NCBI RefSeq assembly: GCF_047511655.1
Contig: NC_133392.1
Span: 161,438,542-161,502,541, forward strand
Direction of reading: 5' to 3'
Length of the DNA: 64,000 bases
DNA from: Castor canadensis
Taxonomy: Eukaryota > Chordata > Mammalia > Rodentia > Castoridae
Position 1 is the first letter of the stretch; each line of letters opens with the position of its first letter. Shown piece after piece: positions 35,613 through 47,270 of this stretch. Made by a program: the position numbers and the translations under genes. The notes beneath the pieces are model-generated. The model did no database searches. It saw only the letters and a program-made list of their open reading frames with translations, and was not told where the DNA came from.

Positions 35613-37042
35613 TCCTGGGTGTCCAAGAGTCTGTCTAGCTCAGCTGTTTCAAGTGACTGAGCCAGGAGAGCCCAACTCTGCCCTTCCTACAGCTTGAGTT
35701 GTCCCCAGAACCTCTGGGGCTGAGTTTTGACCTCGCTGCCCACAATCACTCCTCTTTCTATTCAAGTCCCCTGTAGCATCTGGCATTTAGAGATGACCCA
35801 GAAAAGGGGACAGTTTACAGCTGCAGGTTTCAGGGGCAGAGTGGACAGACAAACGATCAGAACCTGCACTTATCAATGCTAGCTAAAGGCATTTTTGCTG
35901 CAGCTGCCCGGGCACCTGTCAACAGAGCAGGGCCACCTGGCTGAGGTGCCAGCACTTGCCTGGCTGGGACACCTGCTCTGAAAACCTTAAGAGTCAGGGT
36001 TGCATGAGACGACCCTGAGAACCATCCCCTCTCATTGGTGCCCACCATAGGCCATGCACAGGGGCGAAGGGCAGTCCCCCAACCGCAAAACCATGGAATG
36101 GATCCTGAAAGCTCTGCTTGAAGTTCACCTGGAGGCTCAGAACCAAGGGTCTGGTGCCCACCACCAGTAGTGGTATCTGCAGCCACTTCCAGAAGTCTGA
36201 ATAGATGTCTACTTTTAGCACAGGGGCCACACAGCCAGAGTTCAAAGTCAAGAAGCTCCAGGGTTCTAACAACAGCTAGTGTTGGTATCAGCATGGGGAG
36301 CAGTAGGACTAGCACAGGGGTCTCTAAGGCTGCCTTGTGCCACAGTGCAGGGGTGACAGTCGTGATGCTCAGCAGCCCTCAGGGTGGGCACGTGGTCTGT
36401 TTCTGGAGAGGACACATTCCTGGGGGGAGCTCAGGAGCCTGTCCTTTTGATTCTGTTTGAGTGAAAATGGCCACATGGTCCCAAGAAGTGTCCATATAAT
36501 GTGGGTTACCCTGGGGGAACTGAGGGGCCAGTTGGTGGGACCAGACTCAGCCAGTTGTGTGGACAGGGTATATGAATGGGTTCAGGATTCCCATGGCCTT
36601 GGTGAGCACATGGCCTGGGGGTGGTTTGGAAGCCACAGCCCTCAGCGTCACCCTCACCCTGCACAGTTTGGATCCCCAATGTCCCTGTAAGGGACCAGTT
36701 CTCACGATGACACTAGGCCACTTCTTAGACATCAGGAATCTGGGTGTCCCTTCTCCTACCCACCCTGCTTGAGGAGTGAGTGAGGAGGCCTGTGACATCA
36801 GCAGAGTTGCCAAGGAATGGAGGATTCAGATTTGAAGCCATGTCCAGATCTCACTGTCTGTTGCCTGCTGGGGTTGCCGTTATGATCCCGTATCTTGGGC
36901 TTATCTGGCTCTGAACAGCTGTTGAATTGGGGGCGCTTATACCTCATTGGCCTAGTTAGCTGTCAACACATGGAAGGTGGGGATGAAGCTTCCTATCAGA
37001 ACTTTGGGGGAGGCTCAGGGGGTGGTCCCTCCTCAGCCATTG

Positions 37043-37087
37043 AACGAACGAATGAATGGATGAATGAACAGAATAAGGAATGAATGA
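37043..37087. repeat. (GAAT)n-like microsatellite
   Basis: Imperfect GAACGAACGAATGAATGGATGAATGAAC units, then GAATGAATGAA. It may be the expanded 3' tail of an old L2, which often ends in (TGAA)n, but the upstream body is not recognisable. Confidence 0.75.
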
Positions 37088-38084
37088 AGTGATTTTGAGC
37101 ACAGGATCACAAGCAAAAGGAGGAAGAACCTGCTCTCTGGTTGATGGGTTGGCCTCAAATGGTGGGGCAAAGTCAACATACTCCATGCCCCTACTTTGGG
37201 AAGGATGCCGACTCAGGCCTCAGGAGGTGCAGAGTAGGGGAATCACAGGGGCCATACTCTCAGCAGAGGTAGCTGCCCCAGGACAAGCCATTGGGACGTC
37301 CCCTGTCCAGCAGGGGGATTTCTGTTTAAATCAGGGAACTGCGAAATACAATGGCTGACTGAACAATATGTGTCTTATGGCTTGGAGATGACTTGATAAG
37401 AGTTTATTTTTTTCTGAACAAGAACAGGCTGCTGTGCTGGGGGAATGTCTGTCCCTCCAGGCATACAAGCTGGCATCTCTGCAGCATGAACCAGCCCCAG
37501 GGGAGATGGCTGTGGTGCACATGGGCTCAGGGCCGGATGGGGGAGTCCTGGGGCCCCCACCTTCCAGAAACTGATACTAAGCCTCAGCTATCAGTCATGT
37601 GGGCAGCTGGGGTACAAAGGGCTACCTGGACTCACACCCCTCTTCTTAGGGAGGGAGCAATGCTGAGGTCCACCTCCATCCATCCAGGGCAGGGGGTCAG
37701 GTGGGTGACAAGTGGCTAAGAGCCTGCAGCTCTTAGAAGTACCTGCATCACCCAGGTATGTCCAGGAAGCCTTGTGGAGGCGCCTGGGGCTCTGAACTAG
37801 AAATGGACCCCACATCAGTGAGGATAAGGCAGGAGGCAGTGTGGCAGGGGACATCCGGTCACCATTCCCTGTCTGGGTTCCAATGAACGTTCCGCCCCTG
37901 GTGAGCAGTTACCGACCGTGCTGCCCATGTCACAGGACTTGAAAGCCAGTGGATCACAGCCTCCATTTCTTTCAGGCAAAACGTCCCCTGCCCATTCTGA
38001 CCCAGAAGAAGGGATGCCCACCGGGAAGTGTGGGAAAGGAAGTTCCACAAACCTATTTCACTTCCCCTCTCCTGGCCACCCTAC

Positions 38085-38245
38085 CTGAGGTCCAGTTTAG
38101 GTTTATTCTAACACACAAAGAATACACAAGGGGAAAAGCCTGTTTGGGGCGGAGGGGGTTGTTATTAGTTTCTGGCTTGTTCTCAGTGACTCAAGCCCCT
38201 CAGTCTTTGATTTAACACAATGAAAAGGAAAAGTAGTCGGGTTTG
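38085..38245. promoter_or_regulatory. Candidate AT-rich regulatory block
   Basis: The sequence around TTTAGGTTTATTCTAACAC, GGTTGTTATTAGTTTC and CTTTGATTTAACAC (TCF/LEF-like CTTTGAT) is unlike the flanks and has no repeat similarity. This is a weak compositional candidate. Confidence 0.25.
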
Positions 38246-38659
38246 CTACTGGTTTCAGGACTGCGCCCCATGACTAGGCCCCTTGCTTCCTGCTGAATGC
38301 AACCCCCCTCCAGAGCCCTGCCTTCACCTCTACGAGATTTTTCCACCAAACCAAACTCCAGCATGGACGGACGCATTGCACCCAGAGCCGTGGCCGAGGT
38401 CAAGCAGCGGGAGCAGCAGAGAGAATGTATAAAATAGACGATCCCGTTAGAAGCTTGGGCCTCATAAATCTCCACCGTGCTGCGGGCTGGATTTGGAAGG
38501 TGAGAGAAACATTAAGGAAGCAGAATAGAGAGAGCAGAAAGAATGTGGCACGAAGGCCAAGGAGCAGGGAAGTCACGGGGGACCAGGAAAGCGCAGCGTG
38601 CAGAGAAATTTAGTCTAATCCTTGCTCAATCTCAAGCAGAGGCTGAACCCAGAGCCACA

Positions 38660-38950
38660 CGAAGCAGGGCGTCTGCCTCCCTGGAAAATTGATTTGTCAA
38701 TAACCAGAGACTTGTCCAAAGGCATCTCAAGGTTGCTTAAAAAAAAAAAAAGTAAAAAATGAAAGCAATTCAGCAATGGCGCACACAATCAAGAAATGGA
38801 TTCTGGTAACGTGATTTAGACAACTTGCAAGGGCTGTGGGCCATGTCTAGGCTGATGATCTGGAAATGTTAGATTTAGAATGTTCAAGGAAACAGGGCTC
38901 ATTGGCCACTTTAGAGCAAGAATGTGCCTGCAAACAAAGAAATCAAAGTT
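38660..38950. promoter_or_regulatory. Candidate AT-rich regulatory block
   Basis: Contains AAAATTGATTTGTCAATAAC near 38684-38703, an A-rich run at about 38740-38752, and GCAATTCAGCAATGGCGC near 38765. It is AT-rich and repeat-free. It sits just left of about 5 kb of plainer sequence. Only composition supports the call. Confidence 0.25.
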
Positions 38951-40664
38951 GTTCTAAATCTCCTTCCATGATCTAAAAACTCCCTCCATAACCCCAAAAC
39001 ATGAATTTCCTCATTTGGGGTTAGGTCACCTAACCTGACCCTAATGTGGGAACCAGCTTCCTGCTGGGCCTTGCCCAACCAGGAGCAACAGGACCAGGGG
39101 GTAAAGTCCACACCTCATGCCCACCTCCTCCCAGGCTTCTGGGGCTCTCAACATGGGGTGGAGGCAGGAGCCACGGTCGAGGGGGGTCCCTCTCTGCAGA
39201 ACACCAAGAAGGCCCACTGCCAGTCCAGCTCCACTCTCTGCACCTGCCCAGACCCCAGCTCTGGTCCCACAGGTGGGCTGGCAAATGTACCAGTGTGCAA
39301 GGCCACCCTACCTAAGAAGGGACCAGCACTTACAAGGAGAGAGATGGAGGCGAATGGAGAGTCTCCAATGGCAGCTCCTACTTCAGCTACAAACCATTGG
39401 TGTTGGCCTGAGAACTACAATTACTTGGGCTTCAGCTTTTCTTTTTGCCCTTATTTTGTTTTTTATTTTCTAACTTCTGTTGGAGATGAATGACACTATG
39501 CCTACATTGCAGAATTTCTTCACGTCACTGCTTCACTACTAGAAATTTCAGGAGGGTTCTCATTTTTCATGGAATTCTCCAGTCCCGAGCACATCTCTAC
39601 AGATCTTTTGCCTAACTGTCAGCAGACTTCATAAAAACAAAAAAACTGAGCACCAACAGATTAAACTAAGAGTCATCATTCCCTGGATCCCAAAGGAAGC
39701 CCCTGGAGAGGAAATAACTGGTAAAATCTCCACCCACAAGGCCACATGTAGAGGACAGGGACTCTGGACCTGCATCTGGGGTCAGCAGCTGCCCACCACA
39801 GGTGAGACTCCCAGGTCCAATTAGCACTGCTGTGCCTCCATGAGTGAATTGTCCAGTTGAAAATACAGCATGAGAAGGGGGTGTCAGGAGGCTGAGGGGG
39901 GCAGCCTGCAGTGTCTCTGACTTCTTCATCACTGGACCAGGTGCAGGGCAAGACGTTGGCCTTCCTTCAACAGCAACTGCAGGTAAACCTGGAGGTCAGA
40001 ATAGGTGACCAGAGATGGGGACAGACTGGACCACACCTTAGCTGTGAGAGGCACTAAACCAGGCAAGCATCTTGGGGTTTATGAAGGCCGAGCACACCAT
40101 TTGCTTTGAGCAAGCATTGGACTTCTGCCTGTCCTGCCCTGAGGAAGAGGAATGGTGTACGCACACCAGAGGGAACTCGGCAAGAAACCCCCAGTCCAGC
40201 CACTCCAGGCCACATGACCCTTAACAGGGGTCTTGGTTGCTGGTACCTGTGGACATATTTGGTGGCCCTACTGAATTATACTAAGGGTGGGTTCTGGGCT
40301 TGTGCCTGGACCAGGACTTTGGTCAGTGAAGATAGCCTCAGGGCTCCAGAGAAGCCACTGTGCTACCACCTGTGGCACAGTGGGCATGAGGCAGTACTGG
40401 GCAGAAAAGGCCCCTGCAGACCTAGGGGAAGAGATGTGACAAAAGGTTTCCTGCCATCTTCCATCTTGGGACCCAGAAGGTCAATTGGGGGTGTGGGGGG
40501 GTCGGGTCTAGAGGAGTTATCCATCATGCCCACCTTACATGGCCATTGTCGTGGTCACCCTGCCGTGGCCTCTAGGAGAAGAATGGGCATGTAAGCAGGA
40601 TGCTGACGTCTGAAAGGGACAGGAAAGTCCATTCCTATTTTAGACACAGCCCCACAAGTATGTG

Positions 40665-40795
40665 TCACCCTGTTTCGCAGATGGGGAACTGGATTCAGAG
40701 AAGCCCAAGAATGGTCAGGGGCACATAGTTTGCAACGGCGATGCCAGGATTTCATCTGGGTCTGGGTCTGTCTAGGCCTAAAGCCTGTGCTGCCC
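40665..40795 (-). repeat. MIR SINE (fairly complete)
   Basis: ACCCTGTTTCGCAGATGGGG, AACTGGATTCAGAGAAGCCC, AAGAATGGTCAGGGGCACAT, GATGCCAGGATTTCATCTGG and AAAGCCTGTGCTGCC follow the reverse MIR consensus over about 130 bases, the longest MIR match in the window. Confidence 0.75.
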
Positions 40796-42377
40796 AACAG
40801 CAGCCAGACCGGGGAGCAGACAATATCCCACAGGGTGGGGAGAACCTCAGGACACCTCCCTCTACTAGAGTAGTTTACAGAGATTCAACGAGGTTGAACT
40901 TGACATTCCAGGGGTCCTCTCAGGTCCTTCCAGGTAAGCTAAAGCTTAGCTCTTGGCTACAAGATGACTCTGATCCCGTGAGGCAGGAGCCTCATCACTA
41001 TGGCTTTTTTAGGAGACCCTGAGACCCTCCCCAGCATCCACCAAGGCTACAAGTGGCCTCAGCGACATCTGTCTTTCAAAGTGGCAAGTCCAGAGTCTAC
41101 CTGAACCCACATTCTAGGAGGCTGAGTGGGTTCTGAGCACCAGACCTTAGAGATTTGGGTGTACCCTCAGGCCACACCCTGACAAAGACAGGTCTAATTT
41201 GGGGCAAAGGGGGCAGGAGAAAGGTCTGCATGCTTAGCAGAAGCCGTCCCAGTTGTTGGGAACAAACCCAAGCATTGGACAGGACAGACCAGCACCTGCA
41301 GCCAAATGTGCACAGACCCACCAGCCTGCTCTCCACCTGACGGCTTCCACTTGGGACCCACAAGCCACCCAACTGCAGCTTGCAAATGGGCCCAGAGCTA
41401 CCAGCCCAGGGGTGCACGGCCCAGCCACCCAAGCCACAGTGTCCACCATCCACTGAGTTCAGCCTTTGCACTCCATGGGACACCTGAGATAGTTCTATGG
41501 GGACGTGAGTTGCTGCCAGGTCCCTCTGGACACCTTTCTGGCCCATTTTGGTTTTTTAAGCAGCAGGATCTCTGGATAGAGGCAGATGTGGCCTCGAATC
41601 AAATTCTCAAGGGCAAGTGCAGAGTGGACGGTGCCTCCCTGGCTCGAATGTCCTGGGACACCGGCCTCCATTCTGGGGCTGTACCTCAAATTTCAGTGAC
41701 AGAGCAGACACAGAAAGCTGCCCACTTTATCAGCAGCCTGTGGGAGTGCTATATTGCGGTGGCCCCTCACCTTCAGCATTCCGTGCCTCCCAAGGGGGCA
41801 GATAATCCCACAAAGGGCCTCGTGCCAGAGTCTGGACACTGGAAAGTGCTTTTGGACTTGCTGGAATCTTCTTACTGGGCCCCAGGGTTCAGATCGAATG
41901 TCCCTTTGAAAGGGCCAGGGGCAGCCCCTGCACCCTGCTCAATCTGTCTGATACCAGATCCAGAGGGCTCCAGCCCATCCTGCTCCAACTGAAGGGGACA
42001 GCCCCCTCAATACTCCAGCCACCCCCCCACACCATAGTCCCAGTGAGGGGAGGAGGGAAGAGGAGGGAAAGGACTTTATCCAGCCCCAAGAGATGCCAGT
42101 GTCCTTTTTCCTGCAGCAAGACCACAGCTAGCATTTGCATTTGCCTGTCCCCACCCTCCCTCTCCTCTTGTTCTATCCACAAGCCTAGGGACTGAAGAAT
42201 CCCAGGAACAGGTGAACAGGTGATCCCCCTTAAATTGGAATCCTGTTCACCTGACAAAATAATCCCCCAATCTGATGTCCACACACAAGTCTGTAGCAGA
42301 GTCCCAGACTAAAGCCAGAGACTGATCTGTGCCATGTGCAAGGGAAGTGCTCTTGGGCACACATGAATGGTCATGTG

Positions 42378-42448
42378 AGCACCTTGGTGCATGTGTATGC
42401 ATGTGTCTTGCATGCACATGTGTGCACAAGTGCTTGGGTATGCACACA
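42378..42448. repeat. Alternating purine-pyrimidine (TGCA-rich) stretch
   Basis: GGTGCATGTGTATGCATGTG continuing through TTGCATGCACATGTGTGCAC is mostly alternating purine-pyrimidine with short inverted repeats, a potential Z-DNA-forming stretch. A similar but shorter one lies at about 46138-46192. Confidence 0.6.
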
Positions 42449-43733
42449 AAACTGACTGCCATGCAGGTCCCTAAGGGAAGCCAAAGCATGACAATCCCCC
42501 CCCACCAGTGACATCAGAGACAGTCCCAGGAGTGAGAACAGCAGGTGGATAAGGGCAGAGCAAGGAGAGACCTGCTGCTCAAGAAATGGCTCCCCCAAAT
42601 CCAGACTATAACTATGCAAGAGACCCAGAGCCCTAACCCTATGGCATCCTATATGGGCACTGATGCCACCTCCCTTCATATGTGGCAGCATTGTGCCATG
42701 ATGCTGTAGTGTGTCTCCAAGCAGCTGGGGTCCCTCAGCCAAAGGCTGGCAGCATGTCCACAGCTCTTCTCATGGAAACTTGGTGAAGAACCCCTGGCTA
42801 TGACAGATAATCTTGTTAATGTAGAGGCCACATCCAGGGCCCCCAGGAGAGGTTGCCTAATTCTGCCCACTCACACACACAAATCTGCCCTTGGACAGAG
42901 AAAGTTCCAGAAACCCCAAATAGCTGCAGACAATGACAACCTGGGGCCCGAGGATAATGGGTTCCCGGTCATTATCACAGCAGGGCCTCACTGAAACCTC
43001 TGCTGCTTCCTCCACGCCTCCTGTGCACCATTCGGAAATGTCAGGCCAGGGAGTGGACAGGAACATCCTGCCCTGGAGGGGAGGAAAGAGAAAGTGGAGG
43101 GCTATGGTTGATGGGGATGGGAGTTCACCTCCACTGAGTACCAGGGTGCCAGCTGTTCCTGGGCACACAGCCCTGTTCCATTCCTCCATCCCCACTGGGT
43201 GCTGCTGGACCAGAGGGTGACCACATGCATTCAAGCTCTACTGCATGGAGGAGAGAGACAGGCTGGACTCCAGCTCTGCTTCAGTGGGTATGGAGGGTCC
43301 AGCTCAAGGTCCTGGAGAAGGAGGCATTTGACACTGCCCACTGGCTTCTCACTCTGCCTGGCCCAGCACAGGCAAGGTAGGGACACCAGGTGGGGAAGCC
43401 AAGAGCTGACCTACAGGGTTGAAGATCCCATGACTGTGGCTGGCACCTCCCTGCCTCCACCCCGGTAGGGATGGAGGTGCTTCCTCCAGAGTCCCATCTC
43501 TCACAACTGAACCACCCTCAGCCAAGGCCTCCTTGGAAACGGAAGTTGATGTCCAGTTGCTCCAGAGTGCCAGCAGGCTGGCAGCTCTCCTGCCTTGAGC
43601 CTATGGCCTACAGTATGTCCAGGTCAAGGGTGGGCTGCTGACCCTCTGACACTGGTCTAGCTGGCCCAGGGATGGTCTTGCCAGATTCTGAATGTCACAG
43701 CAAATAGAAAATTTCCCCTTGGGATGGACCCTA

Positions 43734-43760
43734 CAGACCCTCAGACCCTCAGACCCTCAG
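43734..43760. repeat. 8-bp tandem repeat (CAGACCCT)n
   Basis: CAGACCCT is repeated three times from 43734 to 43757, then CAG. A small perfect microsatellite in otherwise unremarkable intron. Confidence 0.85.
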
Positions 43761-44694
43761 GCGACCACACAGGAACTAGGTCCCAAGGCCTTAGACCTGC
43801 CCAGTCACACCGGACCCGAGGGTTAGCCTGCAGCCCATGTAGTTCCCATGGTTTGGTCCAAGGTTAACCCCATTTTGACTTTAGGAAGTGGAAGCTAGGG
43901 GCCTCCTCTGAGGCAGGAGTCTGGCAGGTTCAACTTGAAGGTGTCACAGGAATCAAAGGTGGTTCCACAAGTCAGGAGTGACACTTACTGGGGTCAGTGC
44001 CACCAGCAGCAGGTTCTGAGGCTTGGCTTCACCACTTCACCCATCCCAGTCTTGCCTGCTAGGCCTGAAGTCCTCTGTCAGGCATGGGGGTATTGTGGGG
44101 GAGAGGGGGCGGTGCTTGGTGCTTGGTTTTGCTTTTATGCATTCAGTAGAGCACGAGGGGCTTTAAGAAAGGGGCCTGGGTGGCTCAACTCTGCACAGCC
44201 TGGCTCCCGAGGTGCCCCTCCCTGAGACCAGCCAGGCTGTGCCCGCTCCCATTCAACCAACACCGGACGATGGAAAGTAGCTGCATAATCAGGGTGCTGG
44301 AGGCCCAGCTGTCCTAGTATGTTCACTATAAGCTCCCCAGTATTGTCCCCAGACACTCCTCCCTCTCACGGAAGGACCGCCATGCTTCCCCTCCACCCCT
44401 AGCACAGGGGAGACCACACAGTCTTTGAGCACCTGGTAAAGACATTCTTCCTGCTTCGGCTGTTTTCCTTGCACTGCCGTGCTCTGTCCTCCAGGGAGAG
44501 GACTCTCTGGCTTCTCACAGCCCTATGGCGACCAGCCCCCTACTCCTCTTTGAACAGGGTAGTCTGTCAGAATTCAGGCAATTTAACACCCTGGGCAAAG
44601 AGAGAATTTGGGCAGGAGCAAAGACAGATTCCTTACTGAGGCTGCCAGCACTGGGAACCCAGGTGCAGAAGAGGGCCCTAGAACCGGAGTCCTC

Positions 44695-46100
44695 CACTGC
44701 TGTAATTAGCAGATGAGATTCGATAACAGGCAGCAGCTTTCAGTGGTTTTATCTAACCTTTGGAAGGTAAGATTAACACCTTCGAAGGAGAGAAAGTTAA
44801 AACTCAGGGCTCTCTGCTTTGCAATTCTGATTCCCAGCTGTGAAACCAGAGAGCCCCTCCTGGGGTGTGCTATCTGCCCCCAAGACTTCTGAGCTCTCTT
44901 ACTCACTTTCCACATTTTTTTTTTTTAGAACTTTTGTTCTTAAGGACATTCAGCTGAATGTGCAGCCACCACACTGCCTCCCCTATGGTGCACTCTCTTG
45001 CACATTCATGTACATAGCACCCCCTGAAGAGTCCCAAGTGTTAGGGACCGAGATGCCAGTCTCTTGCAGGCTTTTGGTCAAAGATGCCAAAAGCTGCCGC
45101 ATGCTCTGTGGAGACATTAAAAATCTCCCATCGTCTGATTTACTTGTTGCTGCTCAGATTTCATTCGTCAGGAAGAAGCTGTCCAACGCATTTGTCTGCA
45201 CGGAATCTCCAATAAGTCCGACCCGGCCAGAGAGCAGACTAGCCTCCAGAGCACTGGGTTGTGCACAGGCTCCAGGTGTGGGAGCAGGCTGTGCTCATTG
45301 TTTTGTTTTGTTTTTTAACAAAATGGACTGTCAGAGCATTGGTGAGATGAAGCTTAGGTCTGGGGATATCGCCCAGCACAAAATAACAGGCCTTATTTTT
45401 AAAGCCACGTCAAATCACTTCCAGGGAAAAATTGATCTGTCTTTGATAGCTTTTCTTCCTGCTAATGTGATAAATAAATAATTAGTCACATCGTCAGGCT
45501 GTTTCATTAAAGAAAAGGATGGCTAGGTGGGCTGAGATAGAGAGACCGATCAAGAAGAGTGGGACCGGCTGTAAATCCCCCCATGCCTATGACACCATTT
45601 GTATTCTATCAGCCACTGGCTTATGTTCAGCCTGAGCTGAGAACTGAATACCCTATTCAGAGAGGTGCTCGCACGGCGTGTTATTGCAATTTAATATTTT
45701 CACACACAAGACACATCATTATCTCGCAACCTGACACTGGCAGCATAATTCTGTAATTTTTCAAGAGGTCTAATTTTTCTAAATGTGAGCGCCAGCGCCC
45801 AGGATTGTCTACACAGCCCTGTCTCCTCTTTGTTTTTTCTCGGGGTTGCAGACTGCAGAAAAGTGCTCACAGATCGCTGCAGCCTCTCCACCTTAGAACT
45901 TTTCAGTCCTCTTCTCCCACAACGACCAGCTGCAAAACAACTTTGTGCCGGGCTTGGCACAACCTGCTGGTGGCAACTGTCTCCAACACCATGCAGAGCT
46001 AAGGGCACAGGGTCCTGCAAAACTGAGTGGCACTTTTAAAAGCACAAGTGGACCGGGAAGTGTGCAATGTCGCTGATAAAAAAAAAAAAAAAAAGAGAAC
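44695..46100. promoter_or_regulatory. Candidate enhancer cluster
   Basis: This 1.4-kb repeat-free stretch has alternating AT-rich and CpG-retaining patches: GCTGTAATTAGCAGATGAG near 44699, CATTAAAAATCTCCCATCG near 45115, CAATAAGTCCGACCCGGCC near 45210, TGTGATAAATAAATAATTAG near 45466 and GCAATTTAATATTTTCAC near 45686. The density of uncommon, AT-rich but CpG-containing sequence is higher than anywhere to its left. It lies 10-12 kb downstream of the PRDM16 start, a usual distance for intronic enhancers. Conservation is not measured. Confidence 0.42.
46078..46094. repeat. A17 homopolymer
   Basis: Seventeen consecutive A bases with no SINE or processed-pseudogene body upstream, so not obviously a retroposon tail. 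Confidence 0.9.
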
Positions 46101-46639
46101 GGCTTGGAGGTAAATCAAATGTCAGATTCATTTCTGCACACAGGTGCACACATATGTGTGCAGGTACACAGCACATGTGCGCACACGAACATGTCCTCGG
46201 CAAACTCTGCGGAGAGTGTTAACGTGTCAGCCAGATGAAGAGTCCGTGTCAGGGGCTATTTCTCTCTCCAGCAGTGTCAACTCTGGCCAGCAAAACACCC
46301 TCTGGTTTTCAAGTAGTTCAGGAATGCATCGGCTATTCCAGGAATAAGAGCCTGTGAGTGATTTGCAAGAAAGGCCAGAAATTTCCCAGGGAGCCACTTC
46401 CTGCAATGAGCAGGTGGCAAAGGGGAAGGGGTGACACAGCCCCCAAGCTAGGCCATACTTCCTGCTGGTTGCTGCAGCCTGACGTCTCCATATTCTGCTG
46501 AGTCTTGGGCATCCTGTGGGGTAAGGCTTCTCCCCAAAAGGGACCCCTAGATCTGTGAGCAGCTTTACGCTCTCCTGAACGCCAAACCCCCAGACACATT
46601 ACCCCCCACCCCGAGGTAGCCAGGACTAGGCTACCTTGA

Positions 46640-47270
46640 GCAAGTACTGACCAATAGCGCCTTCCGGACGTGGATGGGGACGCTGTCAGGCCAGCACAAA
46701 TCAGAGATGCAGTGCTACCACCTTACTCTCTGCTTGGGGACGGCAGCAGCTTTCTTGTGGTCCCCATTTGGACTCCTCTGGTGAGCGTAATTTTCGGTCT
46801 TTGTTTAAATGTTTTATGGACTGATGTGACTGGGTCTCTCTGAGGAGGCTGTTACAGCCCGTGGGGCAGACACAAACATCTGAGCGCTTTGAAATGCATG
46901 CCCCTTTCCTTCGGAGACCCAACTAGAAGGAGCGATCGGAGTCTATTATGTAAATCCATATTTTGGTATAGTATCAACTGCCAGCCTCTGAATATAGATA
47001 TGGGATTAAGCTGCATCACAGGAAAGAGTCCCAGTCATATTCCTCATGTCCCAGCCAGTCATTCCATCCCTCTGCTGAAATACTGGGGCCCTGCTGACCA
47101 CAGGTTCTGGAGAAACAGATTTTATTTGAACCACGAAATTTACAAGAGAGAGGCTTATGGAAGCTCTCCAGAAACCCCCCACACCTTTCGGCCTTCCCAA
47201 TTCGAAATAGGGTTGGGGTCTAGCGTCAGCTCCGCCAGCACTGTGGCAAGACTGGGGTGAGCGAGAGAGC
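46640..47270. promoter_or_regulatory. Candidate enhancer block
   Basis: Repeat-free sequence with retained CpGs (CGCCTTCCGGACG near 46660, GAGCGATCGGAG near 46930) and AT-rich cores (TTTAAATGTTTTATGG near 46803, TATGTAAATCC near 46948, GAATATAGATATGGGATTAAG near 46991). It belongs with the 44.7-46.1 kb cluster. The call is compositional. Confidence 0.33.

Noticed and set aside
41306..41992. 228-codon plus-strand open frame
   Set aside because: No start context, splice signals or domain recognised. Length alone is not convincing in a GC-moderate intron, and several overlapping frames are open.
44840..45481. 213-codon plus-strand open frame overlapping the enhancer candidates
   Set aside because: It starts with GTG-like or weak context, crosses a T-run and simple sequence, has no domain, and is antisense to PRDM16; a chance frame is more likely.
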